A stretch of DNA of 64,000 nucleotides from Xanthomonas hortorum (GCF_024339125.1 NZ_CP101417.1:1116001-1180000); one strand, 5' to 3'. Numbered from the stretch's first letter, positions 1 through 9,566 are shown. A program made the numbers and translations. Notes: a model not told the origin generated them from the sequence alone.

Positions 1-425
1 CCGTCGTAGCCCAGGTAGTTGCCGGCCATGTCGGCATTGCCGGCAAACCATTCGGTGTACGAATTCAGACCCTGACGCGCACCGGCCGGGCCGGCCGGCT
101 GCGACTTGCCCTTGGGCACGAAGCCGTCGCTGCAACTGGCTGCGGCGATCTCGTGCACTTCAGCGAGGATATCGGCCATGGCCCAATGCACAAAATCGGT
201 GCGTGGCTGGTCGACCGGAATCTGCACATCGTCGCGGCCCACGGTTTCCGGCACGGTCGGTACATCCGGGTCCAGGCACAGCAGCGCGAACGAGCGCGTG
301 CCTTCGGGTACCTCGCTCCAGGCCAGATGCGGGTTGCGGTTGGGCGCAAAGCCCTCCGGCGTGCCGGCCGCAAATTCTACCGCGATGGGCTTGCCGTTTT
401 CGATGCTGTTGCTGGTCAGGCGCAT
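1..425 (-). CDS. PEBP / YbhB-YbcL family protein, 3' end missing
   Basis: Phosphatidylethanolamine-binding-protein family, bacterial YbhB/YbcL (Raf-kinase-inhibitor-like) type. Bacterial members are small cytoplasmic or periplasmic proteins of uncertain ligand. Reading from the ATG at 425, 141 codons are visible before the window edge. The order is typical of the family: an N-terminal strand with IENGKPI, then HLAWSEVPEGTRSFALLCLDPD (ligand-pocket aspartates), then DFVHWAMADI, then a loop with GFVPKGK and a YTEWFAGNADMAGNYLGYDG segment. No stop is seen, so the C-terminus lies outside. No signal peptide is visible. The downstream neighbour on the same strand starts 174 bp away, so it is not clearly in one operon. 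Family is confident, function is not. Confidence 0.85.
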   Translation of the reverse strand, partial: MRLTSNSIENGKPIAVEFAAGTPEGFAPNRNPHLAWSEVPEGTRSFALLCLDPDVPTVPETVGRDDVQIPVDQPRTDFVHWAMADILAEVHEIAAASCSDGFVPKGKSQPAGPAGARQGLNSYTEWFAGNADMAGNYLGYD

Positions 426-599
426 GCAGGGTCTCCGTGAGGGATGATGCTGATCAGGGTGCCTGGGTCTGCGCAGCAGTGGAAGCCATCGCAATGGAAC
501 CCTCTGATGCGCTCGGTTGGGTGTATCGCTGCCGGTTCATCACGCCAGCGAACAATGCCGCGCCCACCCGACAGTGAGCGCAGCCATTTCGGTCGCCGC

Positions 600-2672
600 T
601 CAGTCTTGCGGATAACCGAAGCGCACTGCGATCAACGTGAGCAGATCGAATTGCGCGCCCAGCACGTTGCGGTAGTTGCGCCAGCGGCCCGATGCCAGGC
701 GTGCGGGGCCGCGCGGCTCGATCAGCGGGAAGCTCAGCCCGAAGGCCTGTTCCAGTGCGGTGGAAATGCCCTGCGGGTCGCTCTCGATGCCGTCCAGGCG
801 GATGATCCGGTGCGGATACAGATCGCGTTCGTGCAGCACGGCGAGCTGCTCCAGGGCCGCCAGCAACCAGTCGGTGGCCTGCTGCGGCGATTGCACGGCC
901 AACGGCGCAGGCGCACCGGCCGACAACCAGTCCAGCAGCATGTCGCGCGGGTCACGCAATGCGATTGCCAGCCGGCCTTCGGGCAGGTGCGGGCGCAGTG
1001 CAGTGAGCAAGGTGTTGTCCCACCACAGCAGCCAGTCGATGACGTTGCCGTCGTCGATACCGCGCCGCGGCAACTGCGCCTTCCAGCCTTCCACCAGCGC
1101 CAGCGGCGCCAGTTCGCCGGAGGCCAGCTGTTCGACGCTGCGATAGCTCTGCAGCGCGTCGGACGGCGGGGTGGTGCCGTAACGGTCGTCGCGCACCAGC
1201 GGGGTGGCCGCGCCCATCACTGCGATCAGGCGTTCGACATGCGAGCCGGGCACGCCCCAGACGAACAGCGGGCGCGCGGTCACCGCGTCGGGGATGGTGC
1301 CCAACGCCGGCCACTGCATCGGCTGCTTCGCGGCCTGCGGCGGCAACGGCAGACGGTGCTGGGCCTGCTCGCGCTGGAACTGCATCCAGGTGGCCAGCGC
1401 CGCATCGGGCTGGCCGGCGCGGTCCTGCACATTGCCCAGCCACGGCCGCAGCACGGTCTGCTGATTCTCCGGCAGCGAGTCGATCAAGGATTGGACGCAG
1501 GCGATCGCTGCCGGCGGGTCGCGCTCCAGCAAGGCTTCGACGATGCGCTGCTCGCCGCTGATGCGGCCCGGTTCCACCGCCACGATCTGCCGCGCCACCA
1601 TTTCGGCTTCTTCGGCATGGCCTTGCATGTCGTGCACGCGCATCAGCGCTTCCAGTGCCGGCAGATGCTCGGGCATGCCCAGCAGCCAACGCTCGATCAC
1701 CGCCTGCGCCTGTGGCCCGCCGACCGGCTCCACCGCCAGCCGCGCCAGCCATAGATCATGCGCACTGACCGAGGTGGCCAACGCCGCGTCCAGAGTGTCG
1801 CGTGCGTCGTCGACCGCACCCAATCGCTCCCAGGCGGTCAGTAGCGCGTGCAGCGTGCGCCGGTCGGCCGGCCAGTGGGCAAGCGCCAGGCGCAAGTGCG
1901 CCACGGCCCGGTCGGGACGACCGGCCTGCAATTCCATTTCGCCCGCGAGCCGGCGCATGGCCGGGATGTCGCCGCCGGGCTGGGCGAACACGCCCTGCAT
2001 CGCGGCCAGCGCGTCGTCCAGGCGACCCTGGCGCTGGGCGAGCTGGGCGATGAAGGCGCGCAGCGCGGTGCCCGGCGGATTGAGCTCGACCACGCGCTCG
2101 AAGGCGCGCTCGGCGAACGCGAAGTGTTCTTTCTGCAGGTACGCAAAGCCCAGCGCGAACAGCACGCGCGGGTCGTCCGGCAACTGCTCGGCGGCGCGGG
2201 TGAGCAGCGACAGCGCGTGGTCGCTCTGGCCGCGGCGCAGCTCCACCACGCCATCGACGGCCAGCAGCTGCGGATGCTCCGGCGCCAGCCGCGCCGCGGT
2301 GCGGCTCAGCCGTTGCGCATCATCCAGATCGCCGCGCGCCACCGCCAGATGTGCCTGCATCACGTAGGCGTTGAACTGGTTCGGGTCGAGTGCGGTGGTG
2401 CGCGACAACGCGGCATCGGCCGCAGACAGATCGCGCGTGGCCAGTAGCAAGCCGGCGCGCAGCAGATGCAGGTCGGCATCTTCCGGCGTCAGCGTCAGCG
2501 CGGTTTCGATACTGGCCAGCGCCAGCGCTGGCTGACCCTGCTGCTGCAGGGCCAGACCGAGCCAGCGATGGGTGGCGGCATTATCCGGCGCGCTGATGAC
2601 CCACTCGCGGGCCAGCGCCACCGCATCGTCGGCCGCATTGCGGCGCAGGGCTTGGAGAATGGCGTCTTGCAT
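600..2672 (-). CDS. TPR-repeat protein with C-terminal sulfotransferase-like domain
   Basis: 690 aa from the ATG at 2672. The open frame continues upstream to 3452 but overlaps the next gene there and loses TPR character, so this start is preferred. Residues about 1-450 are helical TPR units (for example WLGLALQQQGQPALALASIE and ALGFAYLQKEHFAFAERAFE). Residues about 480-690 look like a weak P-loop sulfotransferase fold. It starts with FVWGVPGSHVERL, where the family usually has a phosphosulfate-binding loop, and later has LAIALRDPRDMLLDWL, matching the 3'-phosphoadenosine site. The P-loop is poor in Lys/Ser/Thr, so activity is doubtful. TPR-sulfotransferase fusions are known in proteobacteria; the substrate here cannot be told. 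No signal peptide. Confidence 0.8.
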   Translation of the reverse strand: MQDAILQALRRNAADDAVALAREWVISAPDNAATHRWLGLALQQQGQPALALASIETALTLTPEDADLHLLRAGLLLATRDLSAADAALSRTTALDPNQFNAYVMQAHLAVARGDLDDAQRLSRTAARLAPEHPQLLAVDGVVELRRGQSDHALSLLTRAAEQLPDDPRVLFALGFAYLQKEHFAFAERAFERVVELNPPGTALRAFIAQLAQRQGRLDDALAAMQGVFAQPGGDIPAMRRLAGEMELQAGRPDRAVAHLRLALAHWPADRRTLHALLTAWERLGAVDDARDTLDAALATSVSAHDLWLARLAVEPVGGPQAQAVIERWLLGMPEHLPALEALMRVHDMQGHAEEAEMVARQIVAVEPGRISGEQRIVEALLERDPPAAIACVQSLIDSLPENQQTVLRPWLGNVQDRAGQPDAALATWMQFQREQAQHRLPLPPQAAKQPMQWPALGTIPDAVTARPLFVWGVPGSHVERLIAVMGAATPLVRDDRYGTTPPSDALQSYRSVEQLASGELAPLALVEGWKAQLPRRGIDDGNVIDWLLWWDNTLLTALRPHLPEGRLAIALRDPRDMLLDWLSAGAPAPLAVQSPQQATDWLLAALEQLAVLHERDLYPHRIIRLDGIESDPQGISTALEQAFGLSFPLIEPRGPARLASGRWRNYRNVLGAQFDLLTLIAVRFGYPQD

Positions 2673-2869
2673 GGCGGCGGCGTGTCCAGGACAAACGCCT
2701 ATTGTAACGATGCGCGGTGGGACGCCGACTCGCAGCGACCATCGAACTGCTGCACAGCCGGCCCGGCGCGCGCGGCCGATGCTCGTTGGCAGATACCACT
2801 CGTACACTGCAGTTCGGAGCGCGCCATCCGCGCCCACCTGGCGACTGCTCGCGACGGTTGTCGCCGCTC

Positions 2870-3856
2870 TCAGGCCTGCGCGGTCAGCCGCTCGGCCACC
2901 CAACGTTCGGCGAAGCCATCGCCACGGGCATTTTCCAGAAAGCCGCAGTGGCCGCCCCAGCGCGCGATTTCCAGCTGCGCGTGCGCGGGCAGATGCCAGC
3001 CAGCGAAATCGGCGAACGGAATCACCGGGTCGTCTTCGGCCATCAGGATATGGACCGGCACCTGCAAGCCGGCCAGGCGTTCGCCGGCAATCGAATAACT
3101 GTCGAAATACGCCTGCAGCGAGCCGTGCCCGGTGTGCTGCTCGGCCAACCAGGCCATCAGGCCGCGCATGTCCAGCGCCAGGGTGGCATCGTCGTAGCCG
3201 TGCTGATCGGGAAACAGCTTGCGTTTGCGCAGCAGCGATTCGCGCCAACGCCGGCGGAAATACCAGTCGTAGAACTGCGGGCCTTTTTCCAGCTGCAGCA
3301 TGGTGGCGGCCGGATCCAGCAGCGGGCACACCGCTGCGACCCGCGCCACCGGCAGACCGGCCGCCGGCGCGCGCAAGGCGAGCCGCAGTGCGAAATTGCC
3401 GCCCAGCGAGTAACCGGCCACCAGTAACTGCGGCGCGGGAAAACGCCGCCACAGATCGCCTGCAGCGTTGACCACTTCATCGATGCGATCGGAGTGAAAC
3501 AGATCCACATTGAGGTGATGGGTGCCGCCGTGGTCGCGGAAATTCAGCCGGAACACCTGATAGCCCAGGCCCAGCAGGCGCGCAGCGGTGAGCCGCATGT
3601 AATTGGAATCGGCGCTGCCTTCCCAGCCGTGCAGCAACAGCACGGTGGCGCGCACCGGTGCATCGCCGGGCGGGATGCTCATCCAGCCCTGCAGGCGTAC
3701 GCCGTCGCCGCCGTCGAGAATATGTTCGCTGGTCACCGCGCCGCTGGCGGCCAGCAACTGGCGGCTACGGATCCGGCGCAACGCGCTGCTGCCCAGCAGC
3801 GATTGCACATGCGGATTGCGCAACCAGCGGGGCGGCGAATAGTCGGAGACGTTCAT
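2870..3856 (-). CDS. YheT-family alpha/beta hydrolase
   Basis: 328 aa, usual length for the YheT/UPF0017 branch of the alpha/beta-hydrolase fold. Visible: oxyanion-side motif LLLHGWEG (73-80), nucleophile elbow GYSLGGN with Ser150, acidic residue in AEDDPVIP (about 275-276) and catalytic His303 in GGHCGF. The N-terminal PPRWLRNPHVQSLLGS is the hallmark of this branch. Members hydrolyse short esters in vitro; the physiological substrate is unsettled. Cytoplasmic, with no signal peptide. The start ATG at 3856 gives the full hallmark N-terminus. It lies upstream of the TPR protein on the same strand, with 197 bp between them. Confidence 0.9.
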   Translation of the reverse strand: MNVSDYSPPRWLRNPHVQSLLGSSALRRIRSRQLLAASGAVTSEHILDGGDGVRLQGWMSIPPGDAPVRATVLLLHGWEGSADSNYMRLTAARLLGLGYQVFRLNFRDHGGTHHLNVDLFHSDRIDEVVNAAGDLWRRFPAPQLLVAGYSLGGNFALRLALRAPAAGLPVARVAAVCPLLDPAATMLQLEKGPQFYDWYFRRRWRESLLRKRKLFPDQHGYDDATLALDMRGLMAWLAEQHTGHGSLQAYFDSYSIAGERLAGLQVPVHILMAEDDPVIPFADFAGWHLPAHAQLEIARWGGHCGFLENARGDGFAERWVAERLTAQA

Positions 3857-3918
3857 GCGCTCATCGGGCCAGGCACTGTCGCGTCGGCCGCAGGAGTGAT
3901 GAGCATACGCATCGCGGG

Positions 3919-4719
3919 CTAGGACTCCATGGCCGCAATGATGCGTTGACGCGAGGTGTCGGCCAGGCGGCGACGTCCGTCGATATCCAGCGCGCGGATC
4001 GGCTCGAGAAAATGCACTTCGGCCAGCCGCGCCGGCTCGCCGAGCAGGCGCACGATGTTGTCGAAGAAGCTCTCGCGCTCACCGAACGCCACTACCGCCT
4101 GCGCATTGCCGCGCTCGCCGTAACGCAACGCCACCGGTTGCACCGGCACGCCGGCCTCGACCGCGGCCTGGAAGATGCGCGCATGGAACGGGCCGACCTC
4201 GGTGCCGCCGCGGGTGCGCCCTTCCGGAAACACGCCCACCGGCTTGCCGCTTTGCAGCCGCGCCAGCATTTCCTGCAGCACGCCGCCCAGCGATTCGGTA
4301 TTGCCGCGCTGATGGAAGATGGTCTGGCCCTTGGCCGCCAGCCAGCCCACCAGCGGCCAGCCGGCGATCTCGCGCTTGGCCACAAAGCCCATCACGCGTT
4401 GGCTATGCAGCATCGAGATGTCGATCCAGCTGACGTGATTGGCAACGAACAACGCAGCGCCCGGCAGCGGAGTGCCGAAATGACGCAAACGAAATCCGAA
4501 GATGCGCATCAGATTGCCCTGCCACCAGCGGATCATCCACTCGTCCAGGGTGTCGTCGTGGCCGGTACGGATGCGCGCCAGCGGCGGCGCCACCACGCAC
4601 AGCATGGTGATCGGCAGACAGATGCTCAGGTGCACCAGCAGTAGCGGTACCCGATACAGGTACCGGAACCAACGCACGCCGCCAGCATCGCGCGTGGCGT
4701 CCAGGGATGACTCGCTCAT
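3919..4719 (-). CDS. 1-acyl-sn-glycerol-3-phosphate acyltransferase (PlsC family)
   Basis: 266 aa from the ATG at 4719; an upstream in-frame ATG at 4815 adds 32 residues without family character. Catalytic HX4D is NHVSWID (His95, Asp100) and the glycerol-phosphate motif is FPEGRTRGG (164-172). A hydrophobic segment at about 24-47 anchors it to the inner membrane. The family transfers acyl groups to lysophosphatidic acid in phospholipid synthesis. Xanthomonads carry several PlsC paralogues, so this need not be the housekeeping one. It is followed on the same strand by the YheT-type hydrolase and preceded by a thioesterase, a loosely lipid-themed group. Confidence 0.9.
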   Translation of the reverse strand: MSESSLDATRDAGGVRWFRYLYRVPLLLVHLSICLPITMLCVVAPPLARIRTGHDDTLDEWMIRWWQGNLMRIFGFRLRHFGTPLPGAALFVANHVSWIDISMLHSQRVMGFVAKREIAGWPLVGWLAAKGQTIFHQRGNTESLGGVLQEMLARLQSGKPVGVFPEGRTRGGTEVGPFHARIFQAAVEAGVPVQPVALRYGERGNAQAVVAFGERESFFDNIVRLLGEPARLAEVHFLEPIRALDIDGRRRLADTSRQRIIAAMES

Positions 4720-4836
4720 TGCAGGAACGGGACCGGTACCAGGGGAAGGAAGCGCGACTATTGTGACAGCAGCTTGGCACGCGCGCAGTGCCGGCAGCGG
4801 GTGGCGCTGTTCCACCCATGTGCTTGCACGGCGGGC

Positions 4837-5265
4837 TCAGCCATTGCTGCGCGGGACCACGGCCAAGGTGAGCCGCGAAACGCACACGCGCTTGCCGGCC
4901 GGGTTTTCGATGGTGATGTCCCACACCTGCGTGCTGCGCCCGATATGCACGGCGCGCGCGGTGCCAGTGACCACGTCCTGATACGCCGCACGCAGATGGT
5001 TGGCGTTGATCTCCAACCCCACGCACATCTGGGTGGTCATATCCACGCACAGATTGCCAGCGCTACTGCCCAGGGTTTCGGCCAGCACCACCGACGCACC
5101 GCCGTGCAGCAAGCCGTACGGCTGCTTGGTGCGCGAATCCACCGGCATGGTGGCGCGCAGCCAATCCTCGCCGGCATCGGTGAACACGATGCCCAGATGT
5201 TCGATCAAGGTGTCGCGGCTGGAGGCGTTGAGGGCAGCAAGATCGACGGGGTCGCGGAAGGTCAT
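4837..5265 (-). CDS. PaaI-type hotdog thioesterase
   Basis: 142 aa. Single hotdog domain with the PaaI/YbdB signature [14 protein letters not shown]: His54-Gly-Gly positions the thioester and Glu63 is the likely catalytic acid on the central helix. The family hydrolyses aromatic or acyl-CoA thioesters and works as a tetramer in the cytoplasm. The substrate cannot be read from sequence; hydroxybenzoyl- or phenylacetyl-CoA-like thioesters are typical. ATG at 5265. Immediately upstream (higher coordinates) is the heptamer array, which must lie in or next to its promoter. Confidence 0.9.
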   Translation of the reverse strand: MTFRDPVDLAALNASSRDTLIEHLGIVFTDAGEDWLRATMPVDSRTKQPYGLLHGGASVVLAETLGSSAGNLCVDMTTQMCVGLEINANHLRAAYQDVVTGTARAVHIGRSTQVWDITIENPAGKRVCVSRLTLAVVPRSNG

Positions 5266-5270
5266 AGGCT

Positions 5271-5368
5271 GGGGATTGGGGATTGGGGATTGGGGATTGG
5301 GGATTGGGGATTGGGGATTGGGAATCGGGAATCGGGAATCGGGAATCGGGAATCGGGAATCGGGAATC
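5271..5368. repeat. Tandem heptamer array, 7 x GGGGATT then 7 x GGGAATC
   Basis: Perfect tandem heptamers: seven copies of GGGGATT (5271-5319) joined without a break to seven copies of GGGAATC (5320-5368). The two units differ at two positions and keep one 7-bp phase, so one probably derives from the other. The array begins 5 bp upstream of the thioesterase start codon (minus strand). It therefore occupies the leader or promoter space of that gene. Such arrays are prone to slipped-strand length change. Confidence 0.97.
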
Positions 5369-5499
5369 GCAACAGCATCTGCGCCCGGAGGATCTGGTTC
5401 AACTGTCGCTGACTGCCCTGATTGATCCAGGCGCAGTTCCGTCTCCGCGCCAGAGACATATCGTCACGATAGCGGCCAGTGAGCGGCGCGCCTATGCGA

Positions 5500-7533
5500 T
5501 CACAGAATCGGCACAAGCCCGGCACCGAAGGCAGTCAGCATCCGCACCAGCAACCACTTAGGGCCGACGTTGACCTCGGGGAAGTCGCCCACCGCCACAT
5601 AGCACCGCCGGAACTGCGGGTCCTGGCGCTTGAGTGGAAACGGGCAGCCGGGGCCAGGCTGGAATTCGTAATTGGTGGCATAGCGCCAGGGCCAGAAATC
5701 CAGCACCGGCAACGATTCGGACACCTTGCCCACGCTGTAGTTCAGTCCGCTCAGCACCGGCGGCTTTTCGCGCGAGGCCACGGTCCAGGCATTTTCCGGG
5801 GCGATGTCGCGCTCGATGCTGGCGGCCAGCGCCTGCGCAAAGCGCGCATCGTCGATCACCACCGCCGCCTCGGTGTTGTAGTTCTCGCTGCGCGGGTCGA
5901 AGTTGTGCGTGCCGATCACGCCGATGCGCCGGTCCACCACCAACGACTTGGCATGCAGGCCCATGCGCGCGCCGGCGCGGGTGACCGGCAGCGGCTTATT
6001 AACCGCGCGCGTGCCCAGGAACGAGGGCCGCGTTTCGGTACGCAGCACACGCCGGTCGACCTCGCTGCCGCCGGGCGCACGTCCCGCGCCACCACCGCTG
6101 CCGCGAATGGCACTCCCCGGTGTTCCGCCGCCACTGTTGCTATTGCTGCCACCGCTGCCACGCACCGCGTTGCCGGCCGCGCTGCCGCTGATCACGCGAT
6201 TGACGCTACTGTCGTCCTCGACCGGTTCGGCGGCCTGCGGATTGAGCGGGTCGGGCACCAGATTGGCGTAGTCCACCGGTGCATTCAGCGGAAATGGCTT
6301 GAATTCGTAGATGTTGAAGCCCAGCTCGCGCAGGTTGCGGCGTTTGAACTTGTACGACAGCGCATACACGATCGGGTTGTCGGTGGCCGCCAGGCTATTG
6401 CTCGAGACCACGATGCGTGGCGGCTGCGGGCGCGTGCGCAGTGTGCGGAAGATCGCCTGTGCCTCATCGGACAACACCAGATACGGCGTCTGCAGCAGCA
6501 CTTCCTGCTGCGCACCGGCGATCAGGCCGTCCAGCTCCGGCGCGGTGGACACCGCCTTGGCGGCATGTTCCTTGCGGTGTTTTTGCGGCAGGTCGGCCAC
6601 ATACAGCACGCGCTGCACCGGCATGGCCGGGGTCACGAACGCATCGCGGATGAATTGCGCATCGCGCGCCTCACGGTCGACGCGCGCCACCCGCTCCGGT
6701 CGGCGGATGTCGGCCGGCGGCATTTTCGGCGCGCCCTGCTCCAGCAGCAGGCGGCCGACATCGTTCAGGCGCTCGGCCGGCACGCTGCGCTGCGCGCGCC
6801 AGAACGCGTCGAAATTGGCCGCCATCGCACGCACTTCCGGGCCGGCCAGAATCACGTCGCGGTCGCGGAAGTTGTATTCGCTGTCCCAGTCGAAATAGTC
6901 GTCCTGGTAGTTGCGGCCGCCGACCACGCCGAGCACATCGTCCACCACCAGCAACTTGTTGTGCATGCGCTGGTTGAAGCGACGGAAACAGCACACCACG
7001 CTGCCGGCATAGTCGAAGTAATTGAGTTTGACCTTGCCGAAGGTGGGGTTGTAGATGCGCAGCTGCAGATTTTCATGGGTGCTGGACAGCGCGCCGAGAA
7101 TCTGCAGATCGGCGATCGCCGACAGCTGGTCGATCAGGATGCGCACCTTGACCCCGCGCTGCGCCGCGTCGATCAGTGCATCCAGCACCATGCGCGCGCT
7201 GTCGTCCTTGTCGAAGATATAGGTCTGCAGATCGATGCTGCGGGTGGCGCTGCGGATCAGATTCAGCCGCGCGACCAACGATTCTTCACCGCGATCGACG
7301 ATGGTGGCGTAGTGCCGCGGCGCAGCCGCAGTGGAGCTGCTGATCGCCTCGCCACCCAGCGCGCGCAGCGGCGAGGACAGCGCACAGCGATTGGCCTGGG
7401 TGCAGCTCACCAGCGTGCTGCGCGCGGCAGAAGCCACGCCTGCCGCACGGTTGCGTTCGATTTGCGACAGGCCGGCGCATCCGGTGCCGAGCAACAGCGT
7501 TGCCAGCACAAGCACCCTCAACAGGAAACTCAC
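5500..7533 (-). CDS. Phospholipase D / cardiolipin-synthase-like lipoprotein
   Basis: 677 aa from the GTG at 7533. This start is chosen because GTGA overlaps the TGA stop of the upstream yceI-type gene, AGGAGG lies 10 bp upstream, and the N-terminus becomes a clean signal peptide ([19 protein letters not shown], lipid-attachment Cys19). Two HKD catalytic motifs are present: [10 protein letters not shown] (His191) and LHAKSLVVD (His527), the latter with [12 protein letters not shown]-fold enzymes of this kind transfer phosphatidyl groups or hydrolyse phosphodiesters at the envelope. A Gly/Ser-rich insert at about 449-489 carries near-repeats of A(V/I)RGSGG between the two halves. Last gene of the parA-sixA-yceI operon. 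Confidence 0.9.
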   Translation of the reverse strand: MSFLLRVLVLATLLLGTGCAGLSQIERNRAAGVASAARSTLVSCTQANRCALSSPLRALGGEAISSSTAAAPRHYATIVDRGEESLVARLNLIRSATRSIDLQTYIFDKDDSARMVLDALIDAAQRGVKVRILIDQLSAIADLQILGALSSTHENLQLRIYNPTFGKVKLNYFDYAGSVVCCFRRFNQRMHNKLLVVDDVLGVVGGRNYQDDYFDWDSEYNFRDRDVILAGPEVRAMAANFDAFWRAQRSVPAERLNDVGRLLLEQGAPKMPPADIRRPERVARVDREARDAQFIRDAFVTPAMPVQRVLYVADLPQKHRKEHAAKAVSTAPELDGLIAGAQQEVLLQTPYLVLSDEAQAIFRTLRTRPQPPRIVVSSNSLAATDNPIVYALSYKFKRRNLRELGFNIYEFKPFPLNAPVDYANLVPDPLNPQAAEPVEDDSSVNRVISGSAAGNAVRGSGGSNSNSGGGTPGSAIRGSGGGAGRAPGGSEVDRRVLRTETRPSFLGTRAVNKPLPVTRAGARMGLHAKSLVVDRRIGVIGTHNFDPRSENYNTEAAVVIDDARFAQALAASIERDIAPENAWTVASREKPPVLSGLNYSVGKVSESLPVLDFWPWRYATNYEFQPGPGCPFPLKRQDPQFRRCYVAVGDFPEVNVGPKWLLVRMLTAFGAGLVPIL

Positions 7534-8102
7534 GGGCGCCGCGCCTCCTGCAACCGCCCACGCAGAACGAACGTTACCCTGTCGCCCAGGGCCATCTGCC
7601 ACGCATTCATTCCGTAACGTCCACGCAGCACCGTCCCACGACTGATCACGTCGCAATCATAGCCCGGCCGCGCGCATTCAGCTGGCGCCACATGCAGGGT
7701 CTCGATGTGCGTGATTCCGCGAATGGTCAGGTTGCCGGTGATGTCGCCCCCCTGCTTCACGACCGCTTCGGTGTAGGGAAGCGACTCGAATTCCACCACC
7801 GGGTACTGGGCGACATCGAAGAAATCCTCGCCGCGCATCCACGCGGTGTAGCGGTCCTTGCCGGGGATTTCCACCTGGGTGGCGTCCAGCCGGAAGCGCA
7901 CCTGTTGGCGTTTGTCGGGCAACTCCACCAGCTCACCGCGAAAACGCGGGAAGAACCCCTCGATCTTCATGCCGAAGCGCGTTCTGATCTCGAACCCGAA
8001 GCGCGATTGCACCGGGTCGATGGAATGCACCTTCTGCTGCGCCATACAGGGCAGAGCGACCCAGAGCGCGAGCCAGGCGTACCAGCGCAGCGACGATGAC
8101 AC
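7530..8102 (-). CDS. YceI-family periplasmic lipid-binding protein
   Basis: 190 aa with a signal peptide ending near VALPCMAQQ. The mature part shows the YceI/lipocalin-like beta-barrel pattern: IDPVQSRFGFEIRTRFGMKIEGFFPRF, then FRLDATQVEIPGKDRYTAWMRGEDFFDVAQYPVVEFES, then GNLTIRGITH. Family members bind isoprenoid or amphiphilic chains in the periplasm. The start is 3 bp after the upstream sixA-type stop and the stop overlaps the PLD start (GTGA), indicating translational coupling along the operon. Exact ligand unknown. Confidence 0.9.
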   Translation of the reverse strand: MSSSLRWYAWLALWVALPCMAQQKVHSIDPVQSRFGFEIRTRFGMKIEGFFPRFRGELVELPDKRQQVRFRLDATQVEIPGKDRYTAWMRGEDFFDVAQYPVVEFESLPYTEAVVKQGGDITGNLTIRGITHIETLHVAPAECARPGYDCDVISRGTVLRGRYGMNAWQMALGDRVTFVLRGRLQEARRP

Positions 8103-8105
8103 GGA

Positions 8106-8582
8106 TCAAGGCCACCAGAAGGCGGTCAGGCGGGCGATCCCCGGTTCGATGGCGGCCTCCAGCGGCAGCGCCAGCAGGGCGATCGCGGCGGTGGGCATGC
8201 CACGGTAGTCGCCGGTCTGGCCGCTGTGCATCAGCGCTGCCAACCGCTCCAGCCCGGGGTTGTGGCCCACCAGCAGCAAACGCTCGGCGTCGCGGTGTTC
8301 GTCCACCAGGCTGGCCAGGGTGCCGGGCGTCGCTTCGTAGATGCGCTCGTCCAGGCGTTGTTCGATATAGCCGGTGAGCTCCAGTACCGCTTCCAGCGTC
8401 TCGCGGGCGCGCCGGGCCGGCGAGCACAGCACGCGGTCGGGCACCAGGCGCTGCTCGCGCAGCCAGCGGCCAGCCGATTCCGCCTCGGCAATGCCATGCG
8501 GGGACAGCGGGCGGTCCAGATCGGCCTGGCCGGTATCGGCCGGCTCGGCGTGGGCGTGTCGCAACAAGATCAATTCGCGCAT
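8106..8582 (-). CDS. SixA-type histidine phosphatase
   Basis: 158 aa. Begins MRELILLRHAHAEP: the RHA triad is the phospho-accepting histidine of the branch-2 histidine phosphatase (phosphoglycerate-mutase-like) superfamily. The second conserved His is in LLLVGHNPGLERL. The small size and the S-P-A-R-R-A-R-E-T segment match SixA, which dephosphorylates phosphohistidine on Hpt or PTS proteins. It sits 14 bp downstream of the ParA-like gene and 3 bp upstream of yceI on the same strand. Phosphatase fold is confident; the partner is unknown. Confidence 0.9.
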   Translation of the reverse strand: MRELILLRHAHAEPADTGQADLDRPLSPHGIAEAESAGRWLREQRLVPDRVLCSPARRARETLEAVLELTGYIEQRLDERIYEATPGTLASLVDEHRDAERLLLVGHNPGLERLAALMHSGQTGDYRGMPTAAIALLALPLEAAIEPGIARLTAFWWP

Positions 8583-8596
8583 AGAAACTATCCGGT

Positions 8597-9229
8597 TTAG
8601 GCCTTCTTGAGCCACTTGAACAGCGGCTCCCAGTCCTGTTGATGGTCGCGCACCTGCGCCGAGCGGTAATCGAACAAGCTGCGCCCCAGCCCGGCCATGA
8701 CCACGTAGGCCTGGGTGTCGCGTAGTTGGGTCACCAGCGGATACGGCCAGGTGCCGATCATCTCGGCGGCCTGCTGCGAGGTCTGGGTCCACGGGCGGGC
8801 GCGATTGAGCACCAGGCCCACCGGCAATTTGCGCTGGTGCACGCGCGGCACCTTGGCCAGCGTGTTGAGAAAGCCCACCACCGCTTCGATATCCAGTGCC
8901 GAGGACAGCACCGGCACCACGATGGCATCGACGTGGTCCAGAAATCCGCTCAGATCCTCGGCCATCGCCCCGGCCGGGGCATCGATGATCAGCTGATCGG
9001 TGCCATCGGGCACTGCGGCCTGCCAGTTGCGACGGCGGGTGGCGTCGATCGGCAGCACCGCACTTTCCAGACTGGCGCGACGCTGCGCCCAGCGCGTGGA
9101 CGAGCCCTGCGGATCGGCATCTGCCAGCACGGTGCGCTGGCCCTGCAAGGCCGCATGTGCGGCCAGATTGGTGGCGATCGTGGTTTTGCCGACGCCGCCT
9201 TTGGAGCCGGCCACCAGGACTGTCTTCAT
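8597..9229 (-). CDS. ParA/MinD-family ATPase, orphan
   Basis: 210 aa. Deviant Walker A KGGVGKTT near the N-terminus (residues about 10-17), switch region [13 protein letters not shown] and Walker [17 protein letters not shown]. It is short and lacks the N-terminal DNA-binding domain of plasmid ParA, so it is the 'small ParA' type that positions cargo on the nucleoid or membrane. No parB-like gene is next to it; instead it heads an operon with sixA, yceI and a PLD lipoprotein. It therefore probably does not segregate DNA. Cargo unknown. Confidence 0.88.
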   Translation of the reverse strand: MKTVLVAGSKGGVGKTTIATNLAAHAALQGQRTVLADADPQGSSTRWAQRRASLESAVLPIDATRRRNWQAAVPDGTDQLIIDAPAGAMAEDLSGFLDHVDAIVVPVLSSALDIEAVVGFLNTLAKVPRVHQRKLPVGLVLNRARPWTQTSQQAAEMIGTWPYPLVTQLRDTQAYVVMAGLGRSLFDYRSAQVRDHQQDWEPLFKWLKKA

Positions 9230-9566
9230 GCACGCCTCGCTTCCGGGAGCAAGCCGGCAGCGTACACCGCGGCACGGTGAGGAAGTAGTCGAAAGACGTT
9301 AAACCGCTCGACTGCCAGCCGGGCGATCTTCCAACAGCCGTGATCCATGCTCGGAAAATCCCTGTGCAGCGCGCGTGCGCAGCAGCTTCTGCGCGACCTG
9401 CGCGCCTGCGTCATGACCTCGCGCGCTGTGATGTCGATTGGCGGCTCTGCATGCAGCGCATTGTCATCGCACTGCAGCATTGCGGATGCAAGCGACGACA
9501 CCGCAGGTGCGCGTTGAACCTGCGATGCGGCAGTACCGAGGTGGCAGCGCGAGTTCGCGCCGGGCA
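9230..9566. other. Intergenic stretch, no gene supported
   Basis: 337 bp between the ParA-like gene (start at 9229) and the AEC transporter stop at 9567, both minus strand. It must hold the promoter of the parA operon and the end of the AEC transcript. I found no convincing coding frame, strong hairpin or operator. Confidence 0.6.

Noticed and set aside
444-1754. 436-codon plus-strand frame opposite the TPR protein
   Set aside because: No domain or start site; the minus strand encodes clear TPR units.
2672-3452. Upstream extension of the TPR protein to 3452
   Set aside because: It overlaps the YheT hydrolase on the same strand and its sequence has no TPR or family pattern; the ATG at 2672 fits better.
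5271-5368. Possible CRISPR array from regular repeats
   Set aside because: Units are 7 bp, contiguous, without spacers; it is a simple tandem repeat.
5479-7617. 712-codon open frame on the plus strand opposite the phospholipase-D-like gene
   Set aside because: Antisense shadow caused by high GC codon bias. The minus strand has HKD motifs, a signal peptide and overlapping starts; the plus frame shows only His/Arg/Gln-rich nonsense.
8597-9229. Chromosome-partition ParA with a nearby parS or origin
   Set aside because: No parB, no parS-like clusters and no DnaA-box array seen nearby; small orphan ParA type is more likely.
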